This document shows positions 1-10,800 of a stretch of 64,000 bases of DNA, piece after piece. Within the stretch, counting starts at the first letter, position 1, and every line of letters begins with the position of its first letter. Made by a program: the position numbers and the translations under genes. Under the pieces are notes generated by a model, which saw only the letters and a list, made by a program, of their open reading frames with translations, made no database searches and was not told the origin of the DNA. The stretch comes from Pseudomonas protegens (lineage in GTDB: Bacteria; Pseudomonadota; Gammaproteobacteria; Pseudomonadales; Pseudomonadaceae), in the NCBI RefSeq assembly GCF_013407925.2, contig NZ_CP060201.1, positions 4,015,001-4,079,000 on the forward strand, in the 5' to 3' direction.

Positions 1-461
<461 letters not shown>

Positions 462-615
462 TATAACACCCAAGCAATTTGCGAACTCGAAAGAGACCAG
501 ATTGCGGTGTGTGAAGACGAAACGAACCGAAAGTTTGCATGGCTCACAAAACACCAAAATCTATTACATACCCATTCGCTGGCACGTTGCACATGCAACG
601 GACTGGCTACCGAAT

Positions 616-734
616 TTCTTGACGACCATAGAGCGTTGGAACCACCTGATCCCATCCCGAACTCAGAAGTGAAACGATGCATCGCCGATGGTAGTGTGGG
701 GTTTCCCCATGTGAGAGTAGGTCATCGTCAAGAT
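616..734 (+). rRNA. rrf: 5S ribosomal RNA
   Basis: A 119-base 5S rRNA of the Pseudomonas type, starting TTCTTGACGACC and containing the conserved ACCACCTGATCCCATCCCGAACTCAG block. The terminal helix closes between CTTGACGA at the start and TCGTCAAG at the end. It follows 23S after a spacer of about 154 bases in which I see no tRNA. A second 5S copy or trailing tRNA is not present; the next element is the operon terminator. Confidence 0.96.
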
Positions 735-746
735 TAAATTCCGAAA

Positions 747-780
747 CCCCAATTGCGAAAGCAGTTGGGGTTTTTTTTTT
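747..780 (+). terminator. Rho-independent terminator of the rrn operon
   Basis: A ten-base stem (747-756 with 761-770, one G-T pair) closed by a GAAA tetraloop is followed by ten T residues. It sits 12 bases after 5S rRNA and ends the rRNA operon. The rest of 735-937 up to birA shows no gene. Confidence 0.95.
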
Positions 781-937
781 GCGCCACAGAAAAGCTGTGC
801 CGCTTGGTCGCCGACTCGCGTGCGGATAAGGTTGCCAGTGCTTCGATCCTTCTCTGAAGTCCTTTGTCTGCTGTGATTTCTATGCAATGGCTTTGGGCGT
901 GGCTATCATGCCAGCCTCATTGTAAGGCAGAGCTTGC

Positions 938-1897
938 ATGTCGACGTTGTTAGAGCTTCTTAAGGATGGGCAGTTTCACTCAGGGCAAGCCCTTGGGCGC
1001 GCGCTAGGTGTTACTCGTAGTGCTATATGGAAGCAACTGCAGCTTCTTGAGGCGGAGTTGGGACTCGATATTCATAAGGTGCGAGGTCGTGGTTACCGAT
1101 TGGCCTCCCCAATTACTTTGTTAAGTGCAGAGAAAATTAATCGTCTTTCTCCAGATGCTCCCTGGACGGTCCAGGTTTTTGATTTTCTAGACTCGACAAA
1201 CGCTGAGGCGCTGCGCTCCATCGAGCGTGGAAGCGTTGCTCCCTTCCTGGTTCTAGCTGAGCGACAAACGGCGGGGCGCGGCCGGCGCGGTCGTAAATGG
1301 GTCAGCCCTTTTGCCGAAAACATTTACTACAGCCTTGTGTTGCGAGTTGATGGCGGTATGCGGCAGTTGGAGGGGCTCAGTCTGGTTGTAGGTCTGGCTG
1401 TGATGCAGGCTCTTCGAGGCTGCGGTGTTCCAGGTGCGGGGTTGAAGTGGCCGAATGATGTTTTGGTCGGTCAAAAAAAGATTGCTGGAATACTTCTTGA
1501 GCTGGTGGGGGATCCTGCAGATGTATGTCACGTGGTCATTGGTGTTGGCATCAATGTGAACATGCAAGGTTCTGAAGAGGTCGATCAGGAGTGGACTTCA
1601 GTAAGGCTTGAGTCTGGCAAGGTCGTAGATCGCAACCAGCTTGCCGCTCGCCTGGGTGAGGTTCTGGCAACTTATCTGGAGCGTCATCGCTTGCATGGGT
1701 TTTCAGCTATCCAGCATGAGTGGGAGCAAAACCATCTATGGCAGGGACGCTCAGTATCTCTGATAGCGGGTGTAACTAGGGTCGACGGGGTTGTGCTGGG
1801 GATTGATCGTCAGGGAGGTCTGCTCCTTAAGGTAGGGGATGAGGAAAAGGTATATAGCGGTGGAGAGCTCAGTTTGAGGTTGCGCGACGACTCTTGA
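938..1897 (+). CDS. birA: Bifunctional biotin ligase / biotin operon repressor BirA
   Basis: A 319-residue protein that activates biotin as biotinyl-AMP, transfers it to the carboxyl-carrier subunit of acetyl-CoA carboxylase, and represses the bio operon when loaded with biotinyl-AMP. An N-terminal winged helix (about 1-60) is followed by the ligase domain with the GRGRRGRKW biotinyl-AMP loop at 113-121, KWPND at 170-174 and GVGINVN at 202-208, then an SH3-like C-terminal domain. The length matches E. coli BirA. The ATG follows an AAGGCAG ribosome site. Codon use is visibly less biased and more AT-rich than in the ribosomal genes downstream. Its last codons overlap what used to be the start of coaX (see scar). 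Confidence 0.95.
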   Translation: MSTLLELLKDGQFHSGQALGRALGVTRSAIWKQLQLLEAELGLDIHKVRGRGYRLASPITLLSAEKINRLSPDAPWTVQVFDFLDSTNAEALRSIERGSVAPFLVLAERQTAGRGRRGRKWVSPFAENIYYSLVLRVDGGMRQLEGLSLVVGLAVMQALRGCGVPGAGLKWPNDVLVGQKKIAGILLELVGDPADVCHVVIGVGINVNMQGSEEVDQEWTSVRLESGKVVDRNQLAARLGEVLATYLERHRLHGFSAIQHEWEQNHLWQGRSVSLIAGVTRVDGVVLGIDRQGGLLLKVGDEEKVYSGGELSLRLRDDS

Positions 1898-1946
1898 GCT
1901 CTGGCAAGCGCTAATTGGATTGGCTGTGGCACGTCCGCTGTCGTGA
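1887..1946 (+). pseudogene. coaX deletion scar (type III pantothenate kinase remnant)
   Basis: In Pseudomonas coaX normally starts inside the last codons of birA (CoaX begins MILEL, with its CTTGAG containing the birA TGA) and ends in a sequence like LVFVGLALACPIE. Here the frame that would read MILEL reads TTLEL (ACG ACT CTT GAG CTC, 1887-1901) and continues directly into WQALIGLAVARPLS-stop (1902-1946). The first five codons and about 14 last codons are thus joined in frame, with the start ATG changed to ACG by a change that is silent in birA. About 230 codons are missing. Family endings are from memory, so the assignment is an inference, but both edges fit. Confidence 0.65.
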
Positions 1947-1953
1947 GGTGTTT

Positions 1954-2400
1954 ATGCGTTGGTTGTTTCTGCTGTTATTGGTGCTCAATGTTTTCTACTA
2001 CGTCTGGCATCAGCAGGAGGCCCCGCTTCGGGCTAAAGAGGTGATGCCGCTCTCACTTTATCGAGGTTCTCAGCAGGATATTCGGCTGTTGAGCGAGTCT
2101 ACTGAGGCGGTCGAGCGACGCGATAAGGGCCGTGTGGTCGATACGGAGGCGGGCTGTCTATATTTGGGAGGCTTTGCGCGTCGTGAGCCGGCTCAGGTGC
2201 TTGAGCGGCGTCTCGGTGAGTTGGGTGTCGAGGTCAAATTGCAGGCTTTGAATGCTCCTGGGTCATCAGGTTTTTGGTTGCGCATATCTCCTGAAAGCAA
2301 GCATCTATTGGATGATCCTCAGTTGCTGAGCCTTGCTAAGGAATTCAATGAGTTAAAACATAAAATAATGCCTTGTGAGGGGGTTGCAACTGTCGAATAG
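1954..2400 (+). CDS. Small membrane-anchored SPOR-like protein
   Basis: A 148-residue protein starting MRWLFLLLLVLN with one N-terminal membrane segment (about 2-20), a charged linker, and a C-terminal part (about 75-145) with the CLYLGGF...A..LERRLGELG pattern of SPOR peptidoglycan-binding domains. An upstream GTG frame exists, but the ATG at 1954 has GAGG five bases upstream and gives a clean signal anchor. It occupies the place of the hypothetical gene that usually follows coaX in Pseudomonas. It probably sits in the inner membrane facing the periplasm; its role is unknown and the SPOR call is moderate. Confidence 0.75.
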   Translation: MRWLFLLLLVLNVFYYVWHQQEAPLRAKEVMPLSLYRGSQQDIRLLSESTEAVERRDKGRVVDTEAGCLYLGGFARREPAQVLERRLGELGVEVKLQALNAPGSSGFWLRISPESKHLLDDPQLLSLAKEFNELKHKIMPCEGVATVE

Positions 2401-2501
2401 GTTGCATAGAATGGCGCCCGCTCCGCAGTGAAGACTTCTTGAAGTTAAAGCTAAAGAGCGAGGTCAAGGCGGCTAACCTCAAGATTTAATTGAGAAAATG
2501 C

Positions 2502-2529
2502 TTGACAGAAGGGTGGCATAGTATAGAAT
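2502..2529 (+). promoter_or_regulatory. Sigma-70 promoter of the tRNA-tuf-secE-nusG operon
   Basis: TTGACA at 2502-2507 and TAGAAT at 2524-2529 are separated by 16 bases, 14 bases upstream of tRNA-Tyr. This is a near-consensus promoter placed where a stable-RNA operon promoter should be. Confidence 0.8.
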
Positions 2530-2542
2530 GCTGCCTCGCTTA

Positions 2543-2627
<85 letters not shown>

Positions 2628-2651
2628 GATTTAGCGAGAGCTGCAGGCTCC

Positions 2652-2725
<74 letters not shown>

Positions 2726-2751
2726 AGTTTGCGGATTTTGCAAAATGTTTT

Positions 2752-2827
2752 GCTCTTGTAGCTCAGTTGGTAGAGCACACCCTTGGTAAGGGTGAGGTCA
2801 GCGGTTCAAATCCGCTCAAGAGCTCCA
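2752..2827 (+). tRNA. tRNA-Thr (anticodon GGT)
   Basis: A 76-base cloverleaf with acceptor stem GCTCTTG/CAAGAGC, encoded CCA and anticodon GGT at 2785-2787. It precedes tuf by 84 bases, the classic tRNA-tuf arrangement. Confidence 0.97.
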
Positions 2828-2911
2828 TATAACAAGGCAGATATGAAAATATCTGCCTTTGTTTTAATGGCTTGTGTGAGTTGCTTAATTCTTCTCCTAG
2901 GGGTGATTTCG

Positions 2912-4105
2912 ATGGCTAAGGAAAAGTTCGAACGTAATAAGCCGCACGTTAACGTGGGTACTATCGGTCACGTTGACCACGGTAAAACCACTCTGACTGC
3001 TGCTCTGACTCGCGTTTGCTCCGAAGTTTTCGGTTCGGCTCGTGTTGACTTCGACAAGATCGACAGCGCCCCAGAAGAAAAGGCTCGTGGTATCACCATC
3101 AACACTGCGCACGTAGAGTACGATTCGCACATTCGTCACTACGCGCACGTTGACTGCCCAGGTCACGCCGACTACGTCAAAAACATGATCACTGGTGCTG
3201 CCCAGATGGACGGCGCGATCCTGGTTTGCTCGGCTGCCGATGGTCCGATGCCACAAACTCGTGAGCACATCCTGCTGTCCCGTCAGGTAGGCGTTCCGTA
3301 CATCGTTGTCTTCCTGAACAAGGCTGACATGGTTGACGATGCTGAGCTGCTGGAACTGGTTGAGATGGAAGTGCGCGATCTGCTGAGCACTTACGACTTC
3401 CCGGGTGACGACACTCCGATCATCATCGGTTCGGCTCTGATGGCTCTGAACGGCCAAGACGACAACGAAATGGGTACCACCGCTGTTAAGCGTCTGGTAG
3501 AAACTCTGGACACCTACATCCCAGAGCCAGAGCGTGCAATCGACAAGCCGTTCCTGATGCCAATCGAAGACGTGTTCTCGATCTCTGGTCGTGGCACCGT
3601 GGTAACTGGCCGTGTTGAGCGTGGCATCGTCCGCATCCAGGAAGAAGTTGAGATCGTCGGTCTGCGCGACACTCAGAAAACTACCTGCACCGGCGTTGAA
3701 ATGTTCCGCAAGCTGCTCGACGAAGGTCGTGCTGGCGAGAACTGCGGCGTTCTGCTGCGTGGTACCAAGCGTGACGACGTTGAGCGTGGCCAGGTTCTGG
3801 TTAAGCCAGGCACCGTTAAGCCTCACACCAAGTTCACCGCTGAAGTTTACGTTCTGAGCAAAGAAGAAGGCGGTCGTCATACTCCGTTCTTCAAAGGCTA
3901 CCGTCCACAGTTCTACTTCCGTACTACTGACGTGACTGGTAACTGCGAGCTGCCAGAAGGCGTTGAGATGGTAATGCCAGGTGACAACATCCAGATGACT
4001 GTCACTCTGATCAAAACCATCGCGATGGAAGATGGTCTGCGTTTCGCTATCCGTGAAGGCGGTCGTACCGTCGGCGCTGGCGTCGTAGCCAAAGTCATCG
4101 AATAA
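2912..4105 (+). CDS. tuf: Elongation factor Tu (copy 1)
   Basis: EF-Tu, 397 residues, the GTPase that brings aminoacyl-tRNA to the ribosome. The G domain carries GHVDHGKT (about 19-26), the switch II DCPGH and the NKAD guanine motif, followed by the two beta-barrel domains. The open frame begins further left inside tRNA-Thr; the true start is the ATG at 2912 (MAKEKFERN), matching the other copy. The protein is identical to the copy at 19509-20702. The DNA differs at about ten scattered silent sites plus a dense cluster in the first 50 bases. It lies between tRNA-Thr and tRNA-Trp, the tufB position. Confidence 0.98.
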   Translation: MAKEKFERNKPHVNVGTIGHVDHGKTTLTAALTRVCSEVFGSARVDFDKIDSAPEEKARGITINTAHVEYDSHIRHYAHVDCPGHADYVKNMITGAAQMDGAILVCSAADGPMPQTREHILLSRQVGVPYIVVFLNKADMVDDAELLELVEMEVRDLLSTYDFPGDDTPIIIGSALMALNGQDDNEMGTTAVKRLVETLDTYIPEPERAIDKPFLMPIEDVFSISGRGTVVTGRVERGIVRIQEEVEIVGLRDTQKTTCTGVEMFRKLLDEGRAGENCGVLLRGTKRDDVERGQVLVKPGTVKPHTKFTAEVYVLSKEEGGRHTPFFKGYRPQFYFRTTDVTGNCELPEGVEMVMPGDNIQMTVTLIKTIAMEDGLRFAIREGGRTVGAGVVAKVIE

Positions 4106-4125
4106 ATTCTTGAAATATCTCCATC

Positions 4126-4159
4126 GGGCCGACATAATGGTCGGCCTGATTTTGTTTTT
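4126..4159 (+). terminator. Hairpin attenuator/processing element after tuf
   Basis: An eight-base stem (4126-4133 with 4140-4147) is followed by a T-rich tract (GATTTTGTTTTT) that runs right up to tRNA-Trp. It may partly terminate transcription after tuf or serve as a processing site; downstream genes still need read-through or their own promoter. Confidence 0.65.
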
Positions 4160-4235
4160 AGGTCAGTAGCTCAATTGGCAGAGCGACGGTCTCCAAAACC
4201 GTAGGTTGGGGGTTCGATTCCCTCCTGACCTGCCA
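4160..4235 (+). tRNA. tRNA-Trp (anticodon CCA)
   Basis: A 76-base cloverleaf with acceptor stem AGGTCAG/CTGACCT, encoded CCA end and anticodon CCA at 4193-4195, directly upstream of secE as in other gammaproteobacteria. Confidence 0.97.
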
Positions 4236-4280
4236 GATTCACTCAATGTGTCTGGCTTTCTTTTCACAGGATCTTCATAG

Positions 4281-4649
4281 ATGACTCCTAAAGCTGAAGC
4301 TCAAGGCTCTCGCTTCGATCTGCTCAAGTGGCTCGTCGTGGTCGCTTTGGTGATTGTTGGTGTTGTTGGCAATCAGTACTATTCTGCTTCGCCGATCCTG
4401 TACCGCGTCCTAGCGCTGCTTGCTATTGCTGCTGTTGCCGCCTTTGTTGGGTTGCAGACTGCAAAGGGCAAGTCGTTCTTCGTGCTGGTTAAGGAGGCGC
4501 GCACTGAGATTCGTAAAGTCGTATGGCCAACCCGTCAAGAGACCACGCAGACCACTCTGATTGTAGTGGCTGTGGTTTTGGTCATGGCGCTGCTGTTGTG
4601 GGGCTTAGACTCCCTGCTCGGTTGGCTTGTTTCCTTGATTGTTGGCTAA
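4281..4649 (+). CDS. secE: Preprotein translocase subunit SecE
   Basis: A 122-residue inner-membrane subunit of the SecYEG channel. Three membrane segments are visible (about 15-36, 42-60 and 91-121), and the conserved cytoplasmic helix EARTEIRKVVWPTRQE lies just before the last one. The three-segment form is the enterobacterial/Pseudomonas type. It is followed nine bases later by nusG, the usual pairing. ATG start after a CAGGA ribosome site. Confidence 0.96.
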   Translation: MTPKAEAQGSRFDLLKWLVVVALVIVGVVGNQYYSASPILYRVLALLAIAAVAAFVGLQTAKGKSFFVLVKEARTEIRKVVWPTRQETTQTTLIVVAVVLVMALLLWGLDSLLGWLVSLIVG

Positions 4650-4658
4650 GGGTGTCCC

Positions 4659-5192
4659 GTGGCTAAGCGTTGGTACGTTGTGCATGCTTACTCGGGTTAC
4701 GAGAAGCATGTAATGCGCTCGTTGATCGAGCGCGTGAAGCTGGCTGGCATGGAAGATGGCTTCGGCGAAATTCTGGTTCCCACTGAAGAAGTGGTTGAAA
4801 TGCGTAACGGCCAGAAGCGCAAAAGTGAGCGTAAATTCTTTCCAGGCTACGTGCTGGTTCAGATGGATATGAATGAGGGTACTTGGCACTTGGTCAAGGA
4901 TACTCCTCGTGTCATGGGCTTTATTGGTGGTACTGCTGATAAGCCGGCTCCTATTACTGATAAAGAAGCGGAAGCAATTCTGCGTCGCGTCGCTGATGGT
5001 AGTGATAAGCCCAAGCCTAAGACCTTGTTTGAGCCGGGTGAGGTGGTTCGTGTTACTGACGGTCCATTCGCTGACTTTAACGGCACGGTTGAAGAAGTTA
5101 ACTACGAAAAGAGCCGGATCCAGGTGGCAGTGCTCATTTTCGGTCGCTCTACTCCGGTAGAGCTAGAGTTCAGTCAGGTCGAGAAGGCATAA
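4659..5192 (+). CDS. nusG: Transcription termination/antitermination factor NusG
   Basis: A 177-residue protein that binds RNA polymerase, reduces pausing and links it to Rho or to ribosomal protein S10. The NGN domain ([13 protein letters not shown] at the start, to about 115) is followed by a KOW domain with the motif [21 protein letters not shown]. The start is GTG at 4659, giving (M)[10 protein letters not shown]. It forms an operon with secE. Confidence 0.97.
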   Translation: MAKRWYVVHAYSGYEKHVMRSLIERVKLAGMEDGFGEILVPTEEVVEMRNGQKRKSERKFFPGYVLVQMDMNEGTWHLVKDTPRVMGFIGGTADKPAPITDKEAEAILRRVADGSDKPKPKTLFEPGEVVRVTDGPFADFNGTVEEVNYEKSRIQVAVLIFGRSTPVELEFSQVEKA

Positions 5193-5210
5193 CTGAACGA
5201 GAATCCCATA

Positions 5211-5238
5211 CCCCGCAGCCTTAGGCTGTGGGGTTTTG
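5211..5238 (+). terminator. Terminator after nusG
   Basis: A ten-base stem with TTA loop (5211-5220 with 5224-5233) followed by TTTTG. It separates the secE-nusG unit from the rplK operon, which must therefore have its own promoter in 5239-5300; I could not pick that promoter with confidence. Confidence 0.85.
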
Positions 5239-5310
5239 TCGTCACTGGGATAAACGCGCAAGTAACCGGGGAGCCTTTCTAGGCGTTTGAACCCGTAATT
5301 GGAGTGCCTC

Positions 5311-5742
5311 ATGGCTAAGAAGATTACTGCTTACATCAAGCTGCAAGTTAAGGCCGCTCAGGCCAACCCAAGCCCGCCCGTTGGTCCAGCTCTGGGTCAG
5401 CACGGCGTGAACATCATGGAATTCTGCAAGGCTTTCAACGCCCGTACTCAGGGTCTTGAGCCAGGTCTGCCGACTCCTGTGATCATCACTGTCTACAGTG
5501 ACCGCAGCTTCACTTTCGAAACTAAGAGCACCCCTGCTTCGGTTCTGCTGAAGAAAGCTGCTGGTCTGACCAGCGGTTCCGCTCGTCCGAACACCGTTAA
5601 GGTTGGCACTGTTACCCGTGCTCAGCTGGAAGAAATCGCGAAAACCAAAAACGCGGATCTGACTGCAGCTGATATGGATGCAGCCGTGCGTACTATCGCC
5701 GGTTCTGCTCGTAGCATGGGCCTTAACGTGGAGGGTGTGTAA
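5311..5742 (+). CDS. rplK: 50S ribosomal protein L11
   Basis: A 143-residue protein at the GTPase-associated centre, binding 23S helices 43/44 and needed for stringent-response sensing. The proline-rich [14 protein letters not shown] segment of the N-terminal domain and the RNA-binding C-terminal domain are intact. The start is ATG at 5311 (MAKKITAYI) after GGAG, not the upstream in-frame ATG at 5299. Its stop overlaps the rplA start by one base. Confidence 0.97.
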   Translation: MAKKITAYIKLQVKAAQANPSPPVGPALGQHGVNIMEFCKAFNARTQGLEPGLPTPVIITVYSDRSFTFETKSTPASVLLKKAAGLTSGSARPNTVKVGTVTRAQLEEIAKTKNADLTAADMDAAVRTIAGSARSMGLNVEGV

Positions 5743-6437
5743 TGGCTAAGCTGACCAAGCGCCAAAAGGCTATCGCCGGCAAGATTGAAGCAGGCAAGGC
5801 CTACAACTTCGTAGAAGCCGCTGCTCTCCTGACCGAGCTGTCGACCGTTAAGTTCAGCGAGTCCGTAGACGTTGCTGTGAACCTGGGCGTAGACCCACGT
5901 AAATCTGACCAGGTTGTTCGTAGCGCTACTGTGCTGCCACACGGCACTGGCAAGACTGTACGTGTTGCTGTGTTTACCCAAGGTCCAGCTGCTGAAGCTG
6001 CCCTGGCTGCCGGCGCTGATCGTGTAGGTATGGACGATCTGGCTGCCGAAATGAAAGGCGGCGACCTGAACTATGACGTAGTTATTGCTTCTCCGGATGC
6101 AATGCGCGTTGTAGGTCAGTTGGGCCAGGTTCTGGGTCCTCGCGGCCTGATGCCTAACCCGAAGGTCGGTACCGTTACTCCAGACGTAGCTTCGGCAGTC
6201 AAGAACGCCAAGGCTGGTCAGGTTCGTTACCGCACCGACAAAAACGGCATCATCCACACTTCCGTTGGCAAGGTCGGCTTCGACGCCGTCAAGCTGAAGG
6301 AAAACGTTGAAGCCCTGATCGCTGACCTGAAGCGTATCAAGCCAGCTTCTTCGAAAGGCATCTACGTCAAGCGCGTTACCCTGAGCACCACTATGGGCCC
6401 AGGTCTGGTCATCGACCAAGGTTCGCTGGACGTATAA
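5742..6437 (+). CDS. rplA: 50S ribosomal protein L1
   Basis: A 231-residue protein of the mobile L1 stalk, which helps move deacylated tRNA out of the E site and in E. coli represses translation of the rplKA message. The signature [13 protein letters not shown] is visible near the middle (about 129-141). Translationally coupled to rplK through a TAATG overlap. Confidence 0.97.
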   Translation: MAKLTKRQKAIAGKIEAGKAYNFVEAAALLTELSTVKFSESVDVAVNLGVDPRKSDQVVRSATVLPHGTGKTVRVAVFTQGPAAEAALAAGADRVGMDDLAAEMKGGDLNYDVVIASPDAMRVVGQLGQVLGPRGLMPNPKVGTVTPDVASAVKNAKAGQVRYRTDKNGIIHTSVGKVGFDAVKLKENVEALIADLKRIKPASSKGIYVKRVTLSTTMGPGLVIDQGSLDV

Positions 6438-6635
6438 GACACAGGTTGGCGCAAGCGATTGCGCTAGCTGCAAGATTGGGGTCCCTGCCTGGCGGGGGCT
6501 ATCCAAGACCGTAGGCGACGCAAGTCTTAAACCTCAAGCCTACGCAGATGGTGCTCCCGGTTCCTTACCGAATCAGACACCAAAACGACATCCAGCCCAG
6601 GTTGGATGAAACGGTAACAAGCAGGAGTTAAACCC
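6438..6635 (+). promoter_or_regulatory. rplJ leader (L10 autoregulatory region)
   Basis: This 198-base gap holds the leader of rplJ. In gammaproteobacteria the L10-(L12)4 complex binds such a leader and blocks translation of rplJL. Short complementary segments occur here (for example GTAGGC near 6512 with GCCTAC near 6538), consistent with the folded leader. A promoter may also lie here. The role is inferred from position and family knowledge. Confidence 0.6.
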
Positions 6636-7136
6636 GTGGCAATTAAACTCGAAGACAAGAAGGCCATCGTCGCTGAAGTCAACGAGGCTGCCAAAGTCGC
6701 TCTGTCTGCTGTTGTGGCTGATGCCCGCGGTGTGACAGTAGGCGCAATGACCGGACTCCGTAAAGAGGCCCGCGAAGCTGGCGTTTACGTACGTGTTGTA
6801 CGTAACACCCTGCTCAAGCGCGCTGTTGAAGGCACTCAATATGACGTGCTCAACGACGCGTTCGTCGGCCCTACCCTGATTGCATTCTCCAAGGAACATC
6901 CGGGCGCTGCCGCTCGTATTTTCAAAGAGTTCGCAAAGGGTCAGGACAAGTTCGAGATCAAGGCAGCTGCGTTCGAGGGCAAGTACCTCGCAGCAAACGA
7001 GATCGACGTGTTGGCTTCGCTGCCAACTCGCGACGAAGCTATTGCGAAGCTGATGAGCGTGATTCAAGGCGCTACCAGCAAGCTGGCTCGTACTCTGGCG
7101 GCTATTCGCGACCAGAAAGAAGCTGCTGCTGCCTAA
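6636..7136 (+). CDS. rplJ: 50S ribosomal protein L10
   Basis: A 166-residue protein that anchors L7/L12 dimers to the ribosome. The N-terminal RNA-binding domain (about 1-130) includes [13 protein letters not shown], and the C-terminal helix that carries L7/L12 dimers ends in KEAAAA. The start is GTG at 6636 after GCAGGAG. First gene of the rplJL-rpoBC unit. Confidence 0.97.
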   Translation: MAIKLEDKKAIVAEVNEAAKVALSAVVADARGVTVGAMTGLRKEAREAGVYVRVVRNTLLKRAVEGTQYDVLNDAFVGPTLIAFSKEHPGAAARIFKEFAKGQDKFEIKAAAFEGKYLAANEIDVLASLPTRDEAIAKLMSVIQGATSKLARTLAAIRDQKEAAAA

Positions 7137-7216
7137 GGCACCGCAAGCTCTTTCAAAATCATATGTTTAATTTGATGGCTGCGTAGGCTGTCACCCCAAT
7201 ACAGGAATTTATAGTC

Positions 7217-7582
7217 ATGTCTCTGACTAACGAGCAAATCATCGAAGCAATCGGCCAGAAAACCGTTCTGGAAGTTGTTGAGCTGATCAAGGCAATGGAA
7301 GAAACCTTCGGCGTTACCGCTGCTGTTGCCGCTGCTGGCCCAGCTGCTGCTGCCGCTGTTGTTGAAGAGCAAACTGAATTCAACGTCATGCTGACCGAAG
7401 CTGGCGAGAAGAAAGTTAACGTGATCAAGGCTGTACGTGAACTGACCGGTCTGGGCCTGAAAGAGGCCAAGGCTGTAGTTGACGGCGCTCCTGCCATGGT
7501 TCTGGAAGCTGTTGCTAAAGAAGCAGCTGACAAAGCCAAAGCAGCTCTGGAAGAAGCAGGCGCTAAAGTCGAGCTCAAGTAA
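7217..7582 (+). CDS. rplL: 50S ribosomal protein L7/L12
   Basis: A 121-residue stalk protein that recruits translation GTPases. It shows the dimerising N-terminal helices (1-32), an Ala/Pro hinge (about 34-50) and the compact C-terminal domain containing [20 protein letters not shown]. It follows rplJ by 80 bases and is normally made in excess over the other ribosomal proteins. Confidence 0.97.
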   Translation: MSLTNEQIIEAIGQKTVLEVVELIKAMEETFGVTAAVAAAGPAAAAAVVEEQTEFNVMLTEAGEKKVNVIKAVRELTGLGLKEAKAVVDGAPAMVLEAVAKEAADKAKAALEEAGAKVELK

Positions 7583-7628
7583 GCATCGACTTTGTGTCTC
7601 CAGCCCAAGCGTTAAGCGAACGGCTGAT

Positions 7629-7657
7629 GGCTGGTGGCTTTTGCCACCGGCCTTTTT
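7629..7657 (+). terminator. rplL-rpoB attenuator
   Basis: A ten-base stem with TTTT loop (7629-7638 with 7643-7652) followed by five T residues lies in the 221-base gap between rplL and rpoB. In E. coli a partial terminator here lets only part of the transcripts reach rpoBC; the position and form suggest the same use. Confidence 0.85.
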
Positions 7658-7803
7658 CCGTTATTGGCGACCGACTGGGTTGGTGCCTTTAACGTGCTGT
7701 AACCCACCCTGTGCGGTGGCGCAAACCAAAGGGTTTGCACGATTTTCTGGCTGCTCCCGTCGGGAGAAGCCGAATAAGCAGGTGACCAAGCTGGGGAACG
7801 CTG

Positions 7804-10800
7804 ATGGCTTACTCATATACTGAGAAAAAACGTATCCGCAAGGACTTTAGCAAGTTGCCGGACGTCATGGATGTGCCGTACCTCCTGGCCATCCAGCTGG
7901 ATTCGTATCGTGAATTCTTGCAAGCGGGAGCGACTAAAGATCAGTTCCGCGACGTGGGCCTGCATGCGGCCTTCAAATCCGTTTTCCCGATCATCAGCTA
8001 CTCCGGCAATGCTGCGTTGGAGTATGTCGGTTATCGCCTGGGCGAACCGGCGTTTGATGTTAAAGAATGCGTGTTGCGTGGTGTGACTTACGCCGTACCT
8101 TTGCGGGTAAAAGTTCGTCTGATCATTTTCGACAAAGAATCGTCGAACAAAGCGATCAAGGACATCAAAGAGCAAGAAGTCTACATGGGTGAAATCCCCC
8201 TGATGACTGAGAACGGTACCTTCGTAATCAACGGTACCGAGCGTGTAATCGTTTCCCAGCTGCACCGTTCCCCTGGCGTATTCTTCGACCACGACCGTGG
8301 CAAGACGCACAGCTCCGGTAAGCTGCTGTACTCCGCGCGGATCATTCCGTACCGCGGTTCGTGGCTGGACTTCGAGTTCGACCCGAAAGACTGCGTGTTC
8401 GTCCGTATCGACCGTCGCCGCAAGCTGCCTGCGTCGGTTCTGCTGCGCGCGCTGGGTTACACCACTGAAGAAGTGCTGGACGCTTTCTACACCACCAACG
8501 TATTCCATGTGAAAGGCGAGAGCCTGAGCCTGGAGCTGGTGCCTCAGCGCCTGCGTGGTGAAATTGCCGTTCTGGACATCCAGGATGACAAGGGCAAGGT
8601 TATTGTCGAGCAGGGTCGTCGTATCACCGCTCGTCACATCAACCAGCTGGAAAAAGCCGGTATCAAAGAGCTGGATGTGCCTCTGGACTATGTCCTGGGT
8701 CGTACCACTGCCAAGGCTATCGTGCACCCGGCCACCGGCGAAATCCTGGCAGAGTGCAACACCGAGCTGAACACCGAGATCCTGGCAAAAATCGCCAAGG
8801 CTCAGGTTGTTCGCATCGAAACTCTGTACACCAACGACATCGACTGCGGTCCGTTCGTTTCCGACACTCTGAAGATCGACTCCACCAGCAACCAATTGGA
8901 AGCGCTGGTCGAGATCTATCGCATGATGCGTCCTGGCGAGCCACCAACCAAAGATGCCGCCGAGACTCTGTTCAACAACCTGTTCTTCAGCCCTGAACGC
9001 TATGACTTGTCCGCCGTTGGCCGGATGAAGTTCAACCGTCGTATCGGTCGTACCGAGATCGAAGGTTCGGGCGTCCTGTGCAAGGAAGACATCGTTGCCG
9101 TACTGAAGACTCTGGTCGACATCCGTAACGGTAAAGGCATCGTCGACGACATCGACCACCTGGGTAACCGTCGCGTTCGCTGCGTAGGCGAAATGGCCGA
9201 GAACCAGTTCCGCGTTGGCCTGGTGCGTGTAGAGCGTGCGGTCAAAGAGCGTCTGTCGATGGCCGAAAGCGAAGGCCTGATGCCGCAAGACCTGATCAAT
9301 GCCAAGCCAGTGGCCGCGGCAGTGAAAGAGTTCTTCGGTTCCAGCCAGCTGTCGCAGTTCATGGACCAGAACAACCCGCTCTCCGAGATCACCCACAAGC
9401 GTCGTGTCTCTGCACTCGGCCCAGGCGGTCTGACTCGTGAGCGCGCAGGCTTCGAAGTTCGTGACGTACACCCGACTCACTACGGTCGTGTATGCCCGAT
9501 CGAAACGCCGGAAGGTCCGAACATCGGTCTGATCAACTCCCTGGCGGCCTATGCGCGCACCAACCAGTACGGCTTCCTTGAGAGCCCGTACCGTGTGGTG
9601 AAAGACGCTCTGGTCACCGACGAGATCGTGTTCCTGTCCGCCATCGAAGAGGCCGATCACGTGATCGCCCAGGCTTCGGCGACCATGAACGACAAAGGTC
9701 AGTTGATCGATGAGCTGGTAGCTGTTCGTCACTTGAACGAATTCACCGTCAAGGCGCCGGAAGACGTCACTTTGATGGACGTTTCGCCGAAGCAGGTAGT
9801 TTCGGTTGCTGCGTCGCTGATTCCGTTCCTCGAGCACGACGACGCCAACCGTGCGTTGATGGGTTCCAACATGCAGCGCCAGGCTGTACCGACACTGCGT
9901 GCCGACAAGCCGCTGGTAGGTACCGGCATGGAGCGCAACGTTGCCCGTGACTCCGGTGTTTGCGTCGTGGCTCGTCGTGGCGGCGTGATCGACTCGGTCG
10001 ATGCCAGCCGTATCGTGGTTCGTGTTGCGGATGACGAAGTTGAGACCGGCGAAGCCGGTGTTGATATCTACAACCTGACCAAGTACACCCGCTCCAACCA
10101 GAACACCTGCATCAACCAGCGTCCGCTGGTGAGAAAGGGTGATCGGGTTCAGCGCAGCGACATCATGGCCGATGGTCCGTCCACCGACATGGGTGAGCTG
10201 GCACTGGGTCAGAACATGCGTATCGCGTTCATGGCGTGGAACGGCTTCAACTTCGAAGACTCCATCTGCCTGTCCGAGCGTGTGGTTCAGGAAGACCGCT
10301 TCACCACGATCCACATCCAGGAACTGACCTGTGTGGCTCGTGACACCAAGCTTGGCCCAGAGGAAATCACTGCAGACATCCCGAACGTGGGTGAGGCTGC
10401 ACTGAACAAGCTGGACGAAGCCGGTATCGTTTATGTAGGTGCTGAAGTTGGCGCAGGCGACATCCTGGTCGGTAAGGTCACTCCGAAAGGCGAGACTCAG
10501 CTGACTCCGGAAGAGAAACTGCTGCGCGCGATCTTCGGTGAAAAAGCCAGCGACGTTAAAGACACCTCCCTGCGTGTACCAACCGGTACCAAGGGTACTG
10601 TCATTGACGTACAGGTCTTCACTCGTGACGGCGTTGAGCGTGATGCTCGTGCACTGTCCATCGAGAAGAGCCAGCTCGACGAGATCCGCAAGGACCTGAA
10701 CGAAGAGTTCCGCATCGTTGAAGGCGCGACCTTCGAACGTCTGCGCTCCGCTCTGGTCGGCCATAAAGCCGAAGGCGGCGCCGGCCTGAAGAAAGGTCAG

